21,861 bases of DNA from Actinomycetota bacterium. GTDB taxonomy: Bacteria; Actinomycetota; Acidimicrobiia; Acidimicrobiales; Ilumatobacteraceae. The position numbers were made by a program, and so were the translations under genes. Shown here one piece after another: positions 8,221 through 16,092 of the stretch. Below the pieces are notes generated by a model. The model was not told the DNA's origin. It searched no databases and worked only from the letters and a program-made list of their open reading frames with translations. The stretch lies in NCBI GenBank assembly GCA_026393655.1, contig JAPKZT010000163.1, forward strand, positions 1 through 21,861, written 5' to 3'. The number at the start of each line of letters is the position of its first letter. The first letter of the stretch is position 1.

Positions 8221-10431
8221 GTGACTACCGCGTATGAACTTGCACTTGAAAAAACCAAAAACGGAACTAAACCCGAATTAGCCGCCGCTGAGCTCGTTGC
8301 GTTAATGACGCTTGACGAAAAAGTTCATTGCTTAGACGGCGGAGTTCCGTTTTGGGCGGGCATCAAAGATATTACGACCGGTGGTTATCACAGCCGGCCT
8401 TTCAAGGCTGCCAAGGTTGAGCGACTCGGCATACCTGGTTTTCATTTTTCTGATGGACCTCGTGGTCTAGTAGTTGGTGAAGCAACCGCGTTTCCAGTTT
8501 CGATGGCACGCGGTGCAACGTTTGATCCAGAACTTGAAGTGCGAGTCGGCGATGCCATCGGCAAAGAACTTCGCGCAATTGGTGCAGACCTCTACGGCGG
8601 CATTTGCGTCAATCTTTTGCGTCACCCGGCGTGGGGGCGTGCACAAGAAACCTACGGCGAAGACCCACATCATGTTGGCGAAATGGGCGCAAGTCTTACT
8701 CGCGGCGCGCAACGACATGTGATGGCAACACTAAAACACTTTGCGCTCAACTCAATGGAGAATGCAAGATTTGGTGTTGACGTAACCGTTGATGAGCGTG
8801 CTTTGCACGAGGTGTATTTGCCTCACTTTAAACGAATTATTGATGAGGGTGTTGCTTGTGTCATGACTGCGTACAACTCGGTGAACGGCGAGTGGTGCAG
8901 TCAGAACGAAGTTCTGCTTGCTGATATTTTGCGCCGTGAATGGGGCTTTGCAGGTTTCGTTATTTCAGATTGGATTTTTGGCGTGCACGATGGTGTGAAG
9001 TCGCTACACGCTGGGCTCGATGTTGAAATGCCTTATCGGATGATTAGAAATGCGCCGATTGTTGCCGCGCTATCAGACGGTTTCGTCACCGAAGAACTTG
9101 TCGCCAGTGCAGTTACACGCACTTTGACAACAATGCTGAAGTTCAATGTTGGCAAGTTACCAGTCAGTGATCGTTCTGTTTTGCTGTGTAGTGAACACGT
9201 GCTTCTTAGTCAAGAAGTCGCCGAGAAGTCAATGGTGTTGTTAAAAAACGAAAGTGTTGATGGCACAAGTTTGTTGCCCCTCAATCTGAAAAAAAGTTCA
9301 AAAATCGCCGTCGTTGGACGGCTAGCCGGAGTGCGCAACATCGGCGACGGCGGCAGCAGTGATGTGATGGCACCAAATGTTGTGACCCCATTACAAGGTA
9401 TTCGCGAACACTTCGCCAACTGCGAAATCGTTTACAACTCGCAGGCAACTCTTGAAAGTCAAGTGCAACAAGCCAAGCAGTCTGACTTAGCAATTGTTGT
9501 AGTTGGCTACACAAGAGAAGAAGAAGGTGAATTTATTGGTGACTCACCAGACACTGTTTCGATGGCTGCACAGATTCCGAGACAAGATGATCCCGAATTA
9601 GCGCGCGAGTACAAAAACTACATGATTGAAAATCATCACTATGCGCCTGATGAATTGCGGATTAAATCGCGTAACGGCACATTTTCAATTGGCGGCGATA
9701 GAGAATCACTTCGTTTGTTAGATGCTGATGTGCAATTGATTCACGCTGTTGCAAAAGTACAACCGAGAACCATAGTCGTGATTGTCGCGGGCAGCGCAGT
9801 TGTGATGTCAGAGTGGATCAACGAAGTGCCGGCAGTTCTCATGGGTTGGTACAGCGGAAGCAATGGCGGTCGTGCACTCGCAAACATTTTGTCTGGCGCG
9901 GTAAATCCGTCGGGGCATTTGCCGTTTGTGATTCCGAATGACGAATCACATTTACCATTTTTTGATCGCGACGCCAAAAAAATTACATACGACTATTGGC
10001 ACGGACAATGGAAACTCGATCGCGATGGCAACAAGCCGATGTTTCCGTTTGGATTTGGGTGCAGTTACACGAACTTTTCTTTTTCAAACGCTGAAATTGA
10101 AGTTTCTGAAACGGTGAAGTTTCGCTGTGCGGTTCGAAATGTCGGTTTACGCGACGGCGCGACAGTCGTGCAGATTTATACGGGTCGCAATGACTCAGCC
10201 ATTGAGCGACCGAAACGAAGACTGATTGCGTTCAAACGTGTTGAAGTTCGTACGGGTGAAACTGTGCAGGTTGAATGCGCGGCGCCGTATCAAAACTTTG
10301 CCACTCGCGATCTTGAAAATCACAGTTGGTTCGTTGAACAAGGATTATGGAACTGCGAAATCGGCCAGTTCTCAGGTGACCCCGAATCTTTGCCTTTGAC
10401 TCTCGCGATTCGCCAACGAATCGAGTTGTGA
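8221..10431 (+). CDS. Glycoside hydrolase family 3 protein (beta-glucosidase-like)
   Basis: The 736-aa protein should hydrolyse beta-linked glucosides or related oligosaccharides by the retaining mechanism. The N-terminal barrel has SDGPRG (77-82), WGRAQETYGEDPH (138-150), the KHF motif (172-174) and GFVISDW (245-251), in which D250 is the expected nucleophile. The alpha/beta sandwich domain contains GGDRESL (491-497), with E495 a candidate acid/base. FPFGFGCSYTNF (608-619) leads into a C-terminal fibronectin-III-like domain (AVRNVGLRDGATVVQIY). There is no signal peptide and no obvious PA14 insert, so it is probably cytosolic and acts on imported sugars or glycosides. It starts at GTG 8221 behind TAGTCT plus six bases. 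It is divergent from a propeller-like gene of unknown role. Exact substrate is not predictable. Confidence 0.92.
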   Translation: MTTAYELALEKTKNGTKPELAAAELVALMTLDEKVHCLDGGVPFWAGIKDITTGGYHSRPFKAAKVERLGIPGFHFSDGPRGLVVGEATAFPVSMARGATFDPELEVRVGDAIGKELRAIGADLYGGICVNLLRHPAWGRAQETYGEDPHHVGEMGASLTRGAQRHVMATLKHFALNSMENARFGVDVTVDERALHEVYLPHFKRIIDEGVACVMTAYNSVNGEWCSQNEVLLADILRREWGFAGFVISDWIFGVHDGVKSLHAGLDVEMPYRMIRNAPIVAALSDGFVTEELVASAVTRTLTTMLKFNVGKLPVSDRSVLLCSEHVLLSQEVAEKSMVLLKNESVDGTSLLPLNLKKSSKIAVVGRLAGVRNIGDGGSSDVMAPNVVTPLQGIREHFANCEIVYNSQATLESQVQQAKQSDLAIVVVGYTREEEGEFIGDSPDTVSMAAQIPRQDDPELAREYKNYMIENHHYAPDELRIKSRNGTFSIGGDRESLRLLDADVQLIHAVAKVQPRTIVVIVAGSAVVMSEWINEVPAVLMGWYSGSNGGRALANILSGAVNPSGHLPFVIPNDESHLPFFDRDAKKITYDYWHGQWKLDRDGNKPMFPFGFGCSYTNFSFSNAEIEVSETVKFRCAVRNVGLRDGATVVQIYTGRNDSAIERPKRRLIAFKRVEVRTGETVQVECAAPYQNFATRDLENHSWFVEQGLWNCEIGQFSGDPESLPLTLAIRQRIEL

Positions 10432-10436
10432 CGATC

Positions 10437-10553
10437 TTAATTTTTTACCCTCACCGGATTAGCACAATGCTTAAGCGCAAATTCAATTACTTGTGAGATT
10501 TGAGCGCTTTGCAAAGTCGGGTCACGGAGTATTTCCTGACGATCCAGACCCAT
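10437..10553 (-). CDS. Possible 38-aa ORF downstream of the esterase
   Basis: ATG 10553 opens a frame (MGLDRQEILRDPTLQSAQ) to TAA at 10437 in the gap between the convergent GH3 and esterase genes. The in-frame reading extends upstream of the ATG to a TAG that lies inside the last codons of the esterase. Composition looks protein-like, with a helix such as ISQVIEFALKHC. It could be a small downstream gene or the eroded tail of a longer one. There is no clear ribosome-binding site. Confidence 0.3.
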   Translation of the reverse strand: MGLDRQEILRDPTLQSAQISQVIEFALKHCANPVRVKN

Positions 10554-10584
10554 TCTTCGAAGTTTTGCGCTCGTTTTTAAATGA

Positions 10585-11808
10585 TCACGGCTTTGGATGG
10601 GACGCTAAAAACTCGTAAACCTTGCTGGCAAATGCAGCGCTGAGGGCTGGAACATGTCCGGCCTGATCGAGTGTCCAGAGCTCAACTTCGGTTCCGTTGC
10701 GACAGTTATTCCACGACAGGATTGATGTTTCACTACCTGCAATGGTGGTGACAAGGTCAAGTTTGTCTGCACGTGGTACGGCGCTGTTGGAGCACCGATC
10801 AAAGGTTGCCCATTGAGTAGCTGAACCAGTTGCACTCGGGTACTGCTTGCCAAGTATCGAACCACCGTTGTAAAGAATTGTTGCGTCACTCGTACCGTGA
10901 ATTTGCAGCACGCTGACCGGGTTTTTTGCAGCACAATCATTCGAGTTGAGGAATGTTGCACCAGCGAGACTGGCGATTGCAGCAATGCGGTCGGAGTGTT
11001 TGCAAGCCATGTGATACGACATGAAGCCACCGTTTGAATGACCAACAAAATAAATCCGCTTGAGGTCAATCGAGTATTTGGATTCGATGTCGTCCAAAAT
11101 GGAGATCAGGTATGCATCATCATCAACCTCCGAAAAGAAACTGCAGCACACTTCGGTTGCGTTCCAGAATTGATTACCAGTTGCATCAACTGTTCCATCT
11201 GGAGAAACCAAAATGAACCCGCGTTGTTCGGCAACAGCCTTGAAGTTCACAAAACTTTCTAGTTGTTTTCCTGACGAGCTGTAACCGTGCAAGGCAATAA
11301 CCAGAGGTACTGGAGATTTTGAAGAATACGACGAAGGTACAAACTCGCTGTATGGGCGTGCGGCGATTTTGGTTGCAGTTGACGGGGCCTGAGAAGCAAT
11401 CGTCCAAGAACTTGAGCCAACCAGATAGCGCACGGTTGAACTCGGCAATCCATAGCCTCCGCTATTTTTGGATTTTGCACTGATATCGACTGTCGTATTT
11501 TTCGACATGCTTTGAATTGTGCAGGATTGTTTGCCGACATTTGCGCTGCACGTCTTGCCCGACGCCGAGACAAGAGTGGAAATGAGTGACGCATTACTTG
11601 TGCTGTTGCTGTTACTAGCGACGGAAAAATAGATCTGCAGGTCATACGTTGTTTTACTTTTTAGAATTGAGTCGATGCGGGTGATTTGTGGCGGGGCTGG
11701 AGGAATGGTTTTTGCCGTAGCAGAGTAGGAGGAGCCAACGAATACGGATACGACTAGTGAGACCACCGCTGTCACCCAGTATCGAATGTGAGTCTGACGT
11801 TTCACCAC
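10585..11808 (-). CDS. Secreted alpha/beta-hydrolase of the PHB depolymerase/feruloyl esterase (LpqC-like) family
   Basis: The 407-aa protein has an N-terminal basic stretch and a hydrophobic segment (about residues 9-31) ending in SYSATAK, a likely Sec signal peptide. Residues about 36-130 look like a fibronectin-III-type domain. The catalytic domain has the oxyanion HG (174-175, IALHGYSSSG), the nucleophile elbow GHSNGG (S258), D308 in HGTSDATILY and H385 in DQAGHVP. Members cleave short polyhydroxyalkanoate, feruloyl or similar esters outside the cell. Cysteines at 221-222 and elsewhere could form disulfides. The start GTG 11808 is preceded by TAACAT plus six bases, so the mRNA is probably leaderless. 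Substrate is uncertain. Confidence 0.9.
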   Translation of the reverse strand: MVKRQTHIRYWVTAVVSLVVSVFVGSSYSATAKTIPPAPPQITRIDSILKSKTTYDLQIYFSVASNSNSTSNASLISTLVSASGKTCSANVGKQSCTIQSMSKNTTVDISAKSKNSGGYGLPSSTVRYLVGSSSWTIASQAPSTATKIAARPYSEFVPSSYSSKSPVPLVIALHGYSSSGKQLESFVNFKAVAEQRGFILVSPDGTVDATGNQFWNATEVCCSFFSEVDDDAYLISILDDIESKYSIDLKRIYFVGHSNGGFMSYHMACKHSDRIAAIASLAGATFLNSNDCAAKNPVSVLQIHGTSDATILYNGGSILGKQYPSATGSATQWATFDRCSNSAVPRADKLDLVTTIAGSETSILSWNNCRNGTEVELWTLDQAGHVPALSAAFASKVYEFLASHPKP

Positions 11809-11814
11809 GGAAGT

Positions 11815-11820
11815 ATGTTA
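11815..11820 (-). promoter_or_regulatory. -10 element, leaderless promoter of the secreted hydrolase
   Basis: TAACAT on the minus strand is followed by six bases (ACTTCC) and then GTG at 11808. Confidence 0.6.
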
Positions 11821-11990
11821 CGGGAATTAAAAACGACAAAGTGTGGTGGCTGGTTTTTGAAGATGACATGAATCACAAGATTTGTGTCTGCACTTCAGAG
11901 AAGCAGTAGCAGGTGGTTATTTGCTAGATCACGGAAATGCTTGTGGAGTACTAACGAGAACTGCTTTGACGTGAAGTGACGTGTTCGTGG

Positions 11991-11996
11991 CACACT
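11991..11996 (+). promoter_or_regulatory. Weak -10 candidate for the DHRS12-like gene
   Basis: CACACT keeps the important A at position 2 and T at position 6 and lies six bases before GTG 12003. The first T is missing, so this is a weaker match. The rest of 11821-12002 shows no other gene. Confidence 0.35.
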
Positions 11997-12002
11997 AATA
12001 AC

Positions 12003-12992
12003 GTGACTCAAATTAAAACAGTTTCTTCTTGTATCAGTAAGGCGCTTGATGCTGCTGTAGTGCCAGGGTTTTCCAAAATTGGTTACGAGATTCGTAAGCG
12101 GCTGGGCAATTGGCAGCCAATTTCGAGTTTTGATATGCGTGGGAAGACCGTCCTAATCACGGGACCAACGTCCGGGTTGGGTGAACAGGCCGCTCGCCAA
12201 CTTGCAGCCACTGGGGCCAACTTGGTGTTGGTTGCGCGGAATGAAGAAAAGTGTGCACGCGTAATCGACGAAATTACGCCACTGTGCACGGGAAACAAAC
12301 CGGTTTTTGTTCAGGCAGAAATGGGAGATCTTGAATCAGTTCGTAGTGCATGCGCGGCGATACAGCAAAAATTCACTCACTTAGACGTATTGATTCACAA
12401 TGCAGGAGCATTGTTAAACACTCGTCAAATATCGCCACAAGGAATTGAACAAACCGTTGCATCACATGTGGTTGGCCCATTTCTTATGACCACTCTGCTT
12501 CTTCCACTGTTGGTCGGAGGCCGAGTAGTAACCGTGTCATCAGGTGGCATGTACACCAGCCCACTTCCCATTTTCGACAACGGCGAAACTCTGGAGATAC
12601 CCGCTAAAAAATATGCTGGATCAAAACAGTATGCAATGGCCAAACGAGCACAAGTGACGCTGAATGAAATTTGGGCGACACGCGAGCCCCAAACAGAGTT
12701 CGTGTCAATGCACCCGGGCTGGGCAGACACGCCAGGAGTGCAAGAAAGTATTCCAGGGTTTCGAAGAATAACTGCACCAATTTTGCGTTCGGCAGGTGAG
12801 GGTGCAGACACGATTGCTTGGTTGGCTGCCGTTCAGCCACTCCCAGGCAAGAGCGGGACTTTTTGGTCTGATAGAGAAATTCGACCAACACACAAGTCGT
12901 CGCGCACTAAAAAAAGTGATACCAAAACTGCCCGAGCTGCATTATGGGAAAGTATCTCTGACTACGTAGACCCATATATCCAAAGTACGTAA
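12003..12992 (+). CDS. Short-chain dehydrogenase/reductase, DHRS12-like
   Basis: The product is a classical Rossmann-fold oxidoreductase using NAD(P). TGPTSGLG (residues 53-60 from GTG 12003) is the nucleotide-binding loop, HNAG (132-135) replaces NNAG, serines follow VVTVSS (175-180), and YAMAK gives the catalytic Y210 and K214. The roughly 45-residue N-terminal extension before the fold (GFSKIGYEIRKRLGNW) and the TVASHVVGPF and SMHPGWADTPGV blocks resemble DHRS12-type proteins. At 329 aa it is longer than ordinary FabG-like SDRs. A longer frame begins at GTG 11976. I chose 12003 because of a promoter-like hexamer six bases upstream. Substrate is unknown, and lipid or fatty aldehyde chemistry is only a guess. 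Confidence 0.87.
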   Translation: MTQIKTVSSCISKALDAAVVPGFSKIGYEIRKRLGNWQPISSFDMRGKTVLITGPTSGLGEQAARQLAATGANLVLVARNEEKCARVIDEITPLCTGNKPVFVQAEMGDLESVRSACAAIQQKFTHLDVLIHNAGALLNTRQISPQGIEQTVASHVVGPFLMTTLLLPLLVGGRVVTVSSGGMYTSPLPIFDNGETLEIPAKKYAGSKQYAMAKRAQVTLNEIWATREPQTEFVSMHPGWADTPGVQESIPGFRRITAPILRSAGEGADTIAWLAAVQPLPGKSGTFWSDREIRPTHKSSRTKKSDTKTARAALWESISDYVDPYIQST

Positions 12993-13014
12993 CGGTCAAC
13001 TGCTTCAAAAGATT

Positions 13015-13051
13015 CGCCCAACGAGAACAATTCTTACCTGAGCCTTGGGCG
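13015..13051 (+). promoter_or_regulatory. Inverted repeat before the small ORF/crotonase unit
   Basis: CGCCCAA (13015-13021) pairs with TTGGGCG (13045-13051), a perfect 7-base stem. A smaller AGAA/TTCT pairing lies inside the 23-base loop. No T-tract follows directly. The right arm ends 2 bases before the TAAGTT -10 candidate, so it may be an operator or a terminator-like hairpin for the upstream SDR. Confidence 0.4.
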
Positions 13052-13053
13052 AC

Positions 13054-13059
13054 TAAGTT
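13054..13059 (+). promoter_or_regulatory. -10 element of the small ORF/crotonase unit
   Basis: TAAGTT is followed by seven bases and then ATG at 13067, consistent with leaderless transcription. Confidence 0.5.
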
Positions 13060-13066
13060 AAGTCTT

Positions 13067-13192
13067 ATGACTTACAAAAACCAAGGTGACAACAAGAATG
13101 GTGAAAAGACATGGCAAGCAGATGATCGCGCGTCGCATAACTTACGAAATATGGAAGTCACGCTCGACAACTTGCTAAAGGCGGTTAAATAA
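13067..13192 (+). CDS. Small 41-aa protein upstream of the crotonase
   Basis: ATG 13067 opens a 42-codon frame ending at TAA 13190-13192, one base before the TTG start of the crotonase. It has a leaderless-type promoter of its own. The product is hydrophilic, with a basic/polar first half (MTYKNQGDNKNGEKTW) and a second half that could form an amphipathic helix (NMEVTLDNLLKAVK). No signal peptide or zinc motif is visible, and I recognise no family. Tight spacing suggests co-translation with the acyl-CoA enzyme. Confidence 0.55.
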   Translation: MTYKNQGDNKNGEKTWQADDRASHNLRNMEVTLDNLLKAVK

Positions 13193-13193
13193 T

Positions 13194-13901
13194 TTGGTTA
13201 ATCTCGCAACTTTTGTAGTCAGTGACGGAGTCGCTGTGATCACGATGGATGACGGCAAAGCAAATGTCATGTCTCTGCCAATGCAACAGGCAGTTCATGC
13301 GGCACTTGATGAATCAGAAAAAGCGAAACTTCCAGTCGTATTAACGGGTCGCGCAGGCATCCTGTCTGCTGGTTTCGATTTGAAGACGCTCTCTGCTGGT
13401 GGTCAACCAGTCTTTGACATGTTGAACGGTGGCATTGAATTAGCAATACGGTTGCTCAGCTTTCCTAGCCCAGTAGTAATTGCGTGTCCAGGTCATGCAA
13501 TCGCGATGGGAGTATTTTTATTGCAGTGTTGTGACTATCGAATTGGTGTTGCGGGCAACTTTAAATATGTCGCCAATGAAGTTGCAATCGGCATGCCGAT
13601 GCCGTATTCGACGATTGAAATTTTGCGCCAACGACTAACTCCGGCAGCACTAACGCGTTGTGTTTTGCTTTCAGAAGTCTTTACCCCAACTAACGGGATT
13701 GATACGGGGTTCGTTGATCGGGTCGTGGCGACTGACGCCGAACTGATGCCAGCAGCAATTGAGTTTGCTAAATCAACTTTGGCATTGAACGCTGCGGCTC
13801 ATACTGCGAGCAAAAAACGCTTACGCGCCGATTCGTTAGTAGCAATTCGCGCGGGACTTGCTAAAGACCATCAAGACTGGAAAAAACTTTTTTTTAACTA
13901 G
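13194..13901 (+). CDS. Enoyl-CoA hydratase/isomerase (crotonase) family protein
   Basis: The 235-aa crotonase-fold enzyme acts on an acyl-CoA thioester. The family layout is visible: LATFVVSDGVAVITMDDGKANVMS at the N-terminus, the first oxyanion-hole segment SAGFDLK (58-64), and the second CPGHAIAMG (98-106). NEVAIGM (128-134) supplies E129 as a likely acid/base residue. It is slightly shorter than typical hydratases (about 255-260 aa). The start appears to be TTG 13194, with AAAGGCGG about ten bases upstream and the stop of the 41-aa ORF one base before. The stop TAG overlaps the convergent trhO stop within CTAG. Which reaction (hydration, isomerisation or other) cannot be told. Confidence 0.88.
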   Translation: MVNLATFVVSDGVAVITMDDGKANVMSLPMQQAVHAALDESEKAKLPVVLTGRAGILSAGFDLKTLSAGGQPVFDMLNGGIELAIRLLSFPSPVVIACPGHAIAMGVFLLQCCDYRIGVAGNFKYVANEVAIGMPMPYSTIEILRQRLTPAALTRCVLLSEVFTPTNGIDTGFVDRVVATDAELMPAAIEFAKSTLALNAAAHTASKKRLRADSLVAIRAGLAKDHQDWKKLFFN

Positions 13902-14773
13902 TTAGAACTTTTAGCACGGCAACTCGGGCAAGTAATTTTCGGCGTTTTACTCGTGCAGTTATCGCAAACCAAAAACAAGCATCGGCAATCTAAATTGGCG
14001 CAGTCACGAAACTGATTTGTACTTGACCCGCAATAGTCGCAATTGCCTAGAACTTTTGCGTCTTCACTAAATTCGATTTTCAGTCGCTTATCAAAAACAT
14101 AGAGCGAACCCTCCCACAAAGAACTATCTGCAAATTCTTCGCCGTAACGCACGATGCCGCCATCAAGTTGGTAGACCTCGTTGAAACCACGATTCTTCAT
14201 CAACACTGATAGCACTTCACATCGAATTCCGCCAGTGCAATAAGTAACGACCGGCTTATTTTTAAGATGATCGTATTTGCCACTTTCAAGTTCGCTAACG
14301 AAATCGGGAGTTGTTGCAACATCTGTAACGACAGCATTTTTGAACCTGCCGATGCGTGCCTCATGTGCACTGCGCCCATCGAAGAAAACAACATCATCGC
14401 CTCGTTGCGCAACAAGATCATTCACTTCACTCGGCTTCAAGTGCGTGCCGCCACCGACAATGCCGTCTTGGTTGACAATAATTTCATCAGGCTTGCCAAA
14501 AGTAACTATCTCATCTCGCACGCGAATCACTAATCGTGGAAATTCGTCACCTACGCCTTCGGACCACTTGAAATCTATTTCTTTGAACTGTGCAAACTCT
14601 TTTGTAGCACGAACATACTTCTTGATATTCGACAACAGACCACCGACGGTGCCATTGATGCCATCTTTAGAAATAATTATGCGACCCTTCAAGTCAAAAC
14701 TTTCGCACAGCGCACGCTGCCAAAGTCGAATTGCATCTGGGTCAGCCAAGGGCGTGAACTTGTAAAACAGCAC
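13898..14773 (-). CDS. trhO: tRNA uridine 5-hydroxylase, rhodanese-domain protein
   Basis: TrhO (YceA) uses oxygen to hydroxylate U34 at C5 in certain tRNAs. The 291-aa protein has the family N-terminal domain (FTPLADPDAIRLWQRALCE, KGRIIISKDGINGTVGG). The rhodanese domain has FDGRSAHEARIGRF (131-144) and the active loop CTGGIRCE (179-186) with C179. A cysteine-rich C-terminus (C245, C248, C258, C263, C265, C270, C273, C282, C285) probably binds metal. The GTG start at 14773 gives MLFYKF. Relatives often carry a few more residues such as KIV before LFYKF, and the upstream codons do encode PSKIV, so the true start may lie a little upstream. It is divergent from the aminotransferase. Confidence 0.93.
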   Translation of the reverse strand: MLFYKFTPLADPDAIRLWQRALCESFDLKGRIIISKDGINGTVGGLLSNIKKYVRATKEFAQFKEIDFKWSEGVGDEFPRLVIRVRDEIVTFGKPDEIIVNQDGIVGGGTHLKPSEVNDLVAQRGDDVVFFDGRSAHEARIGRFKNAVVTDVATTPDFVSELESGKYDHLKNKPVVTYCTGGIRCEVLSVLMKNRGFNEVYQLDGGIVRYGEEFADSSLWEGSLYVFDKRLKIEFSEDAKVLGNCDYCGSSTNQFRDCANLDCRCLFLVCDNCTSKTPKITCPSCRAKSSN

Positions 14774-14832
14774 TATTTTTGAAGGTTCTATACAGACAAT
14801 TTTACGCCGAATTTTAAGTAGAACTATTGGCG

Positions 14833-14838
14833 TAGCCT
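14833..14838 (+). promoter_or_regulatory. -10 candidate of the aminotransferase gene
   Basis: TAGCCT ends 8 bases before ATG 14847, giving a zero- to two-base leader. Confidence 0.4.
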
Positions 14839-14846
14839 ATTTAGTC

Positions 14847-16064
14847 ATGGAAATCATGCAGTCACAGAAATTAGCCAATGTGCTGTATGACATTCGTGGT
14901 CCAGTGCTTGAGGAAGCCAAAAGACTTGAGGCTCAAGGTCATCGGATTATCAAATTAAATATCGGCAACCCGCAACCGTTTGGTTTTGAGACACCCCCCG
15001 AAGTCTTGGTTGAAGTTGTGCGCAACTTGCCAACATCACAGGGCTATTCAGATTCGCAAGGTATTTTGTCGGCACGAACCGCAGTTGTTCAGCACTATCA
15101 AGAACGCGGAATTGATATCACAGATGTTGATGATGTTTGGTTAGGCAACGGTGTCAGTGAATTAATTCAACTTGCATTGAATGCGTTACTTGATCAGGGA
15201 GATGAGGTTTTGATTCCTGCACCTGATTATCCACTTTGGACAGCCTCAACAAGTCTCGCTGGTGGCACACCGGTGCATTATTTGTGTGACGAGTCAAACG
15301 GTTGGATGCCGATGATGGAAAGTATTCGCGCAAAAGTCAGTGACCGCACAAAAGCAATCGTCGTAATCAATCCGAATAATCCAACTGGTGCCGTGTATAG
15401 CCCAGAAATTTTGCGTGAGATCGCAGATTTTGCTGCCGAGCGTGGACTGATTGTAATGGCTGATGAAATTTACGACAAGATTCTCTACGACGACGCGGTG
15501 CACACAACATTTGCCGCGATTGCGCCTGATGTTTTTACGATGACGTTTAATGGTTTGTCGAAGGCGTACCGTCTCGCGGGTTTTCGTGCTGCATGGATGA
15601 TGATGACAGGGCCACGCAAACATGCGACGAGTTACATCGAAGGCATCAACATGTTGACGAACATGAGACTGTGCGCCAATGTGCCCGCACAACATGCGAT
15701 ACAAACTGCGCTGGGTGGTCGTCAAAGTATTAAAGATTTAGTTTTACCTGGTGGCCGACTGCTTGAACAGCGTGATGCAGCGATAACTGCACTTGAGCAG
15801 ATCAAAGGTGTTACGTGTGTAAAACCAAAAGGTGCGCTTTATGTGTTTCCAAAATTAGATCCAAAAATTTATCCGATTGCCGACGATCGAAAGTTCGTAC
15901 TTGACTTCTTGCGCGCCGAGCATGTGCTTGTCGTACAAGGCACTGGCTTCAACTGGCCAACGACAGATCACTTGCGCATTGTTACTTTGCCGTATGCCAA
16001 AGACTTGACCGAAGCAATCGGTCGACTTGGCAACTTCTTGTCGACCTACGACCCTGCAAAGTAA
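14847..16064 (+). CDS. PLP-dependent class I aminotransferase, AlaA-like (glutamate-pyruvate type)
   Basis: The 405-aa fold-type I aminotransferase most resembles AlaA/AlaC-type alanine transaminases, which interconvert pyruvate plus glutamate with alanine plus 2-oxoglutarate. Visible features are DIRGPVLEEAKRLEAQGHRI near the N-terminus, LNIGNPQPFGFETP (37-50), YSDSQGILSAR (67-77) and NPNNPTG (175-181, with N178). DEIYDKILYD (206-215) holds the PLP-contacting D206 and Y209. NGLSKAYRLAGFR (235-247) holds the Schiff-base lysine K239. All catalytic residues are present. Starts at ATG 14847 or ATG 14856 are both possible, and the first fits the promoter candidate. Alternative donors such as branched-chain or aspartate substrates cannot be excluded. 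Confidence 0.9.
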   Translation: MEIMQSQKLANVLYDIRGPVLEEAKRLEAQGHRIIKLNIGNPQPFGFETPPEVLVEVVRNLPTSQGYSDSQGILSARTAVVQHYQERGIDITDVDDVWLGNGVSELIQLALNALLDQGDEVLIPAPDYPLWTASTSLAGGTPVHYLCDESNGWMPMMESIRAKVSDRTKAIVVINPNNPTGAVYSPEILREIADFAAERGLIVMADEIYDKILYDDAVHTTFAAIAPDVFTMTFNGLSKAYRLAGFRAAWMMMTGPRKHATSYIEGINMLTNMRLCANVPAQHAIQTALGGRQSIKDLVLPGGRLLEQRDAAITALEQIKGVTCVKPKGALYVFPKLDPKIYPIADDRKFVLDFLRAEHVLVVQGTGFNWPTTDHLRIVTLPYAKDLTEAIGRLGNFLSTYDPAK

Positions 16065-16092
16065 ATATCCGAAATTTGTCTTCTAATTTGCC

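Noticed and set aside
13879..13897. A6-C-T8 as an intrinsic terminator
   Set aside because: There is no GC-rich stem. The tract encodes KKLFFN in the crotonase.
14277..14765. 162-codon plus-strand frame
   Set aside because: It is the mirror of the TrhO coding frame and its translation has no domain-like features.
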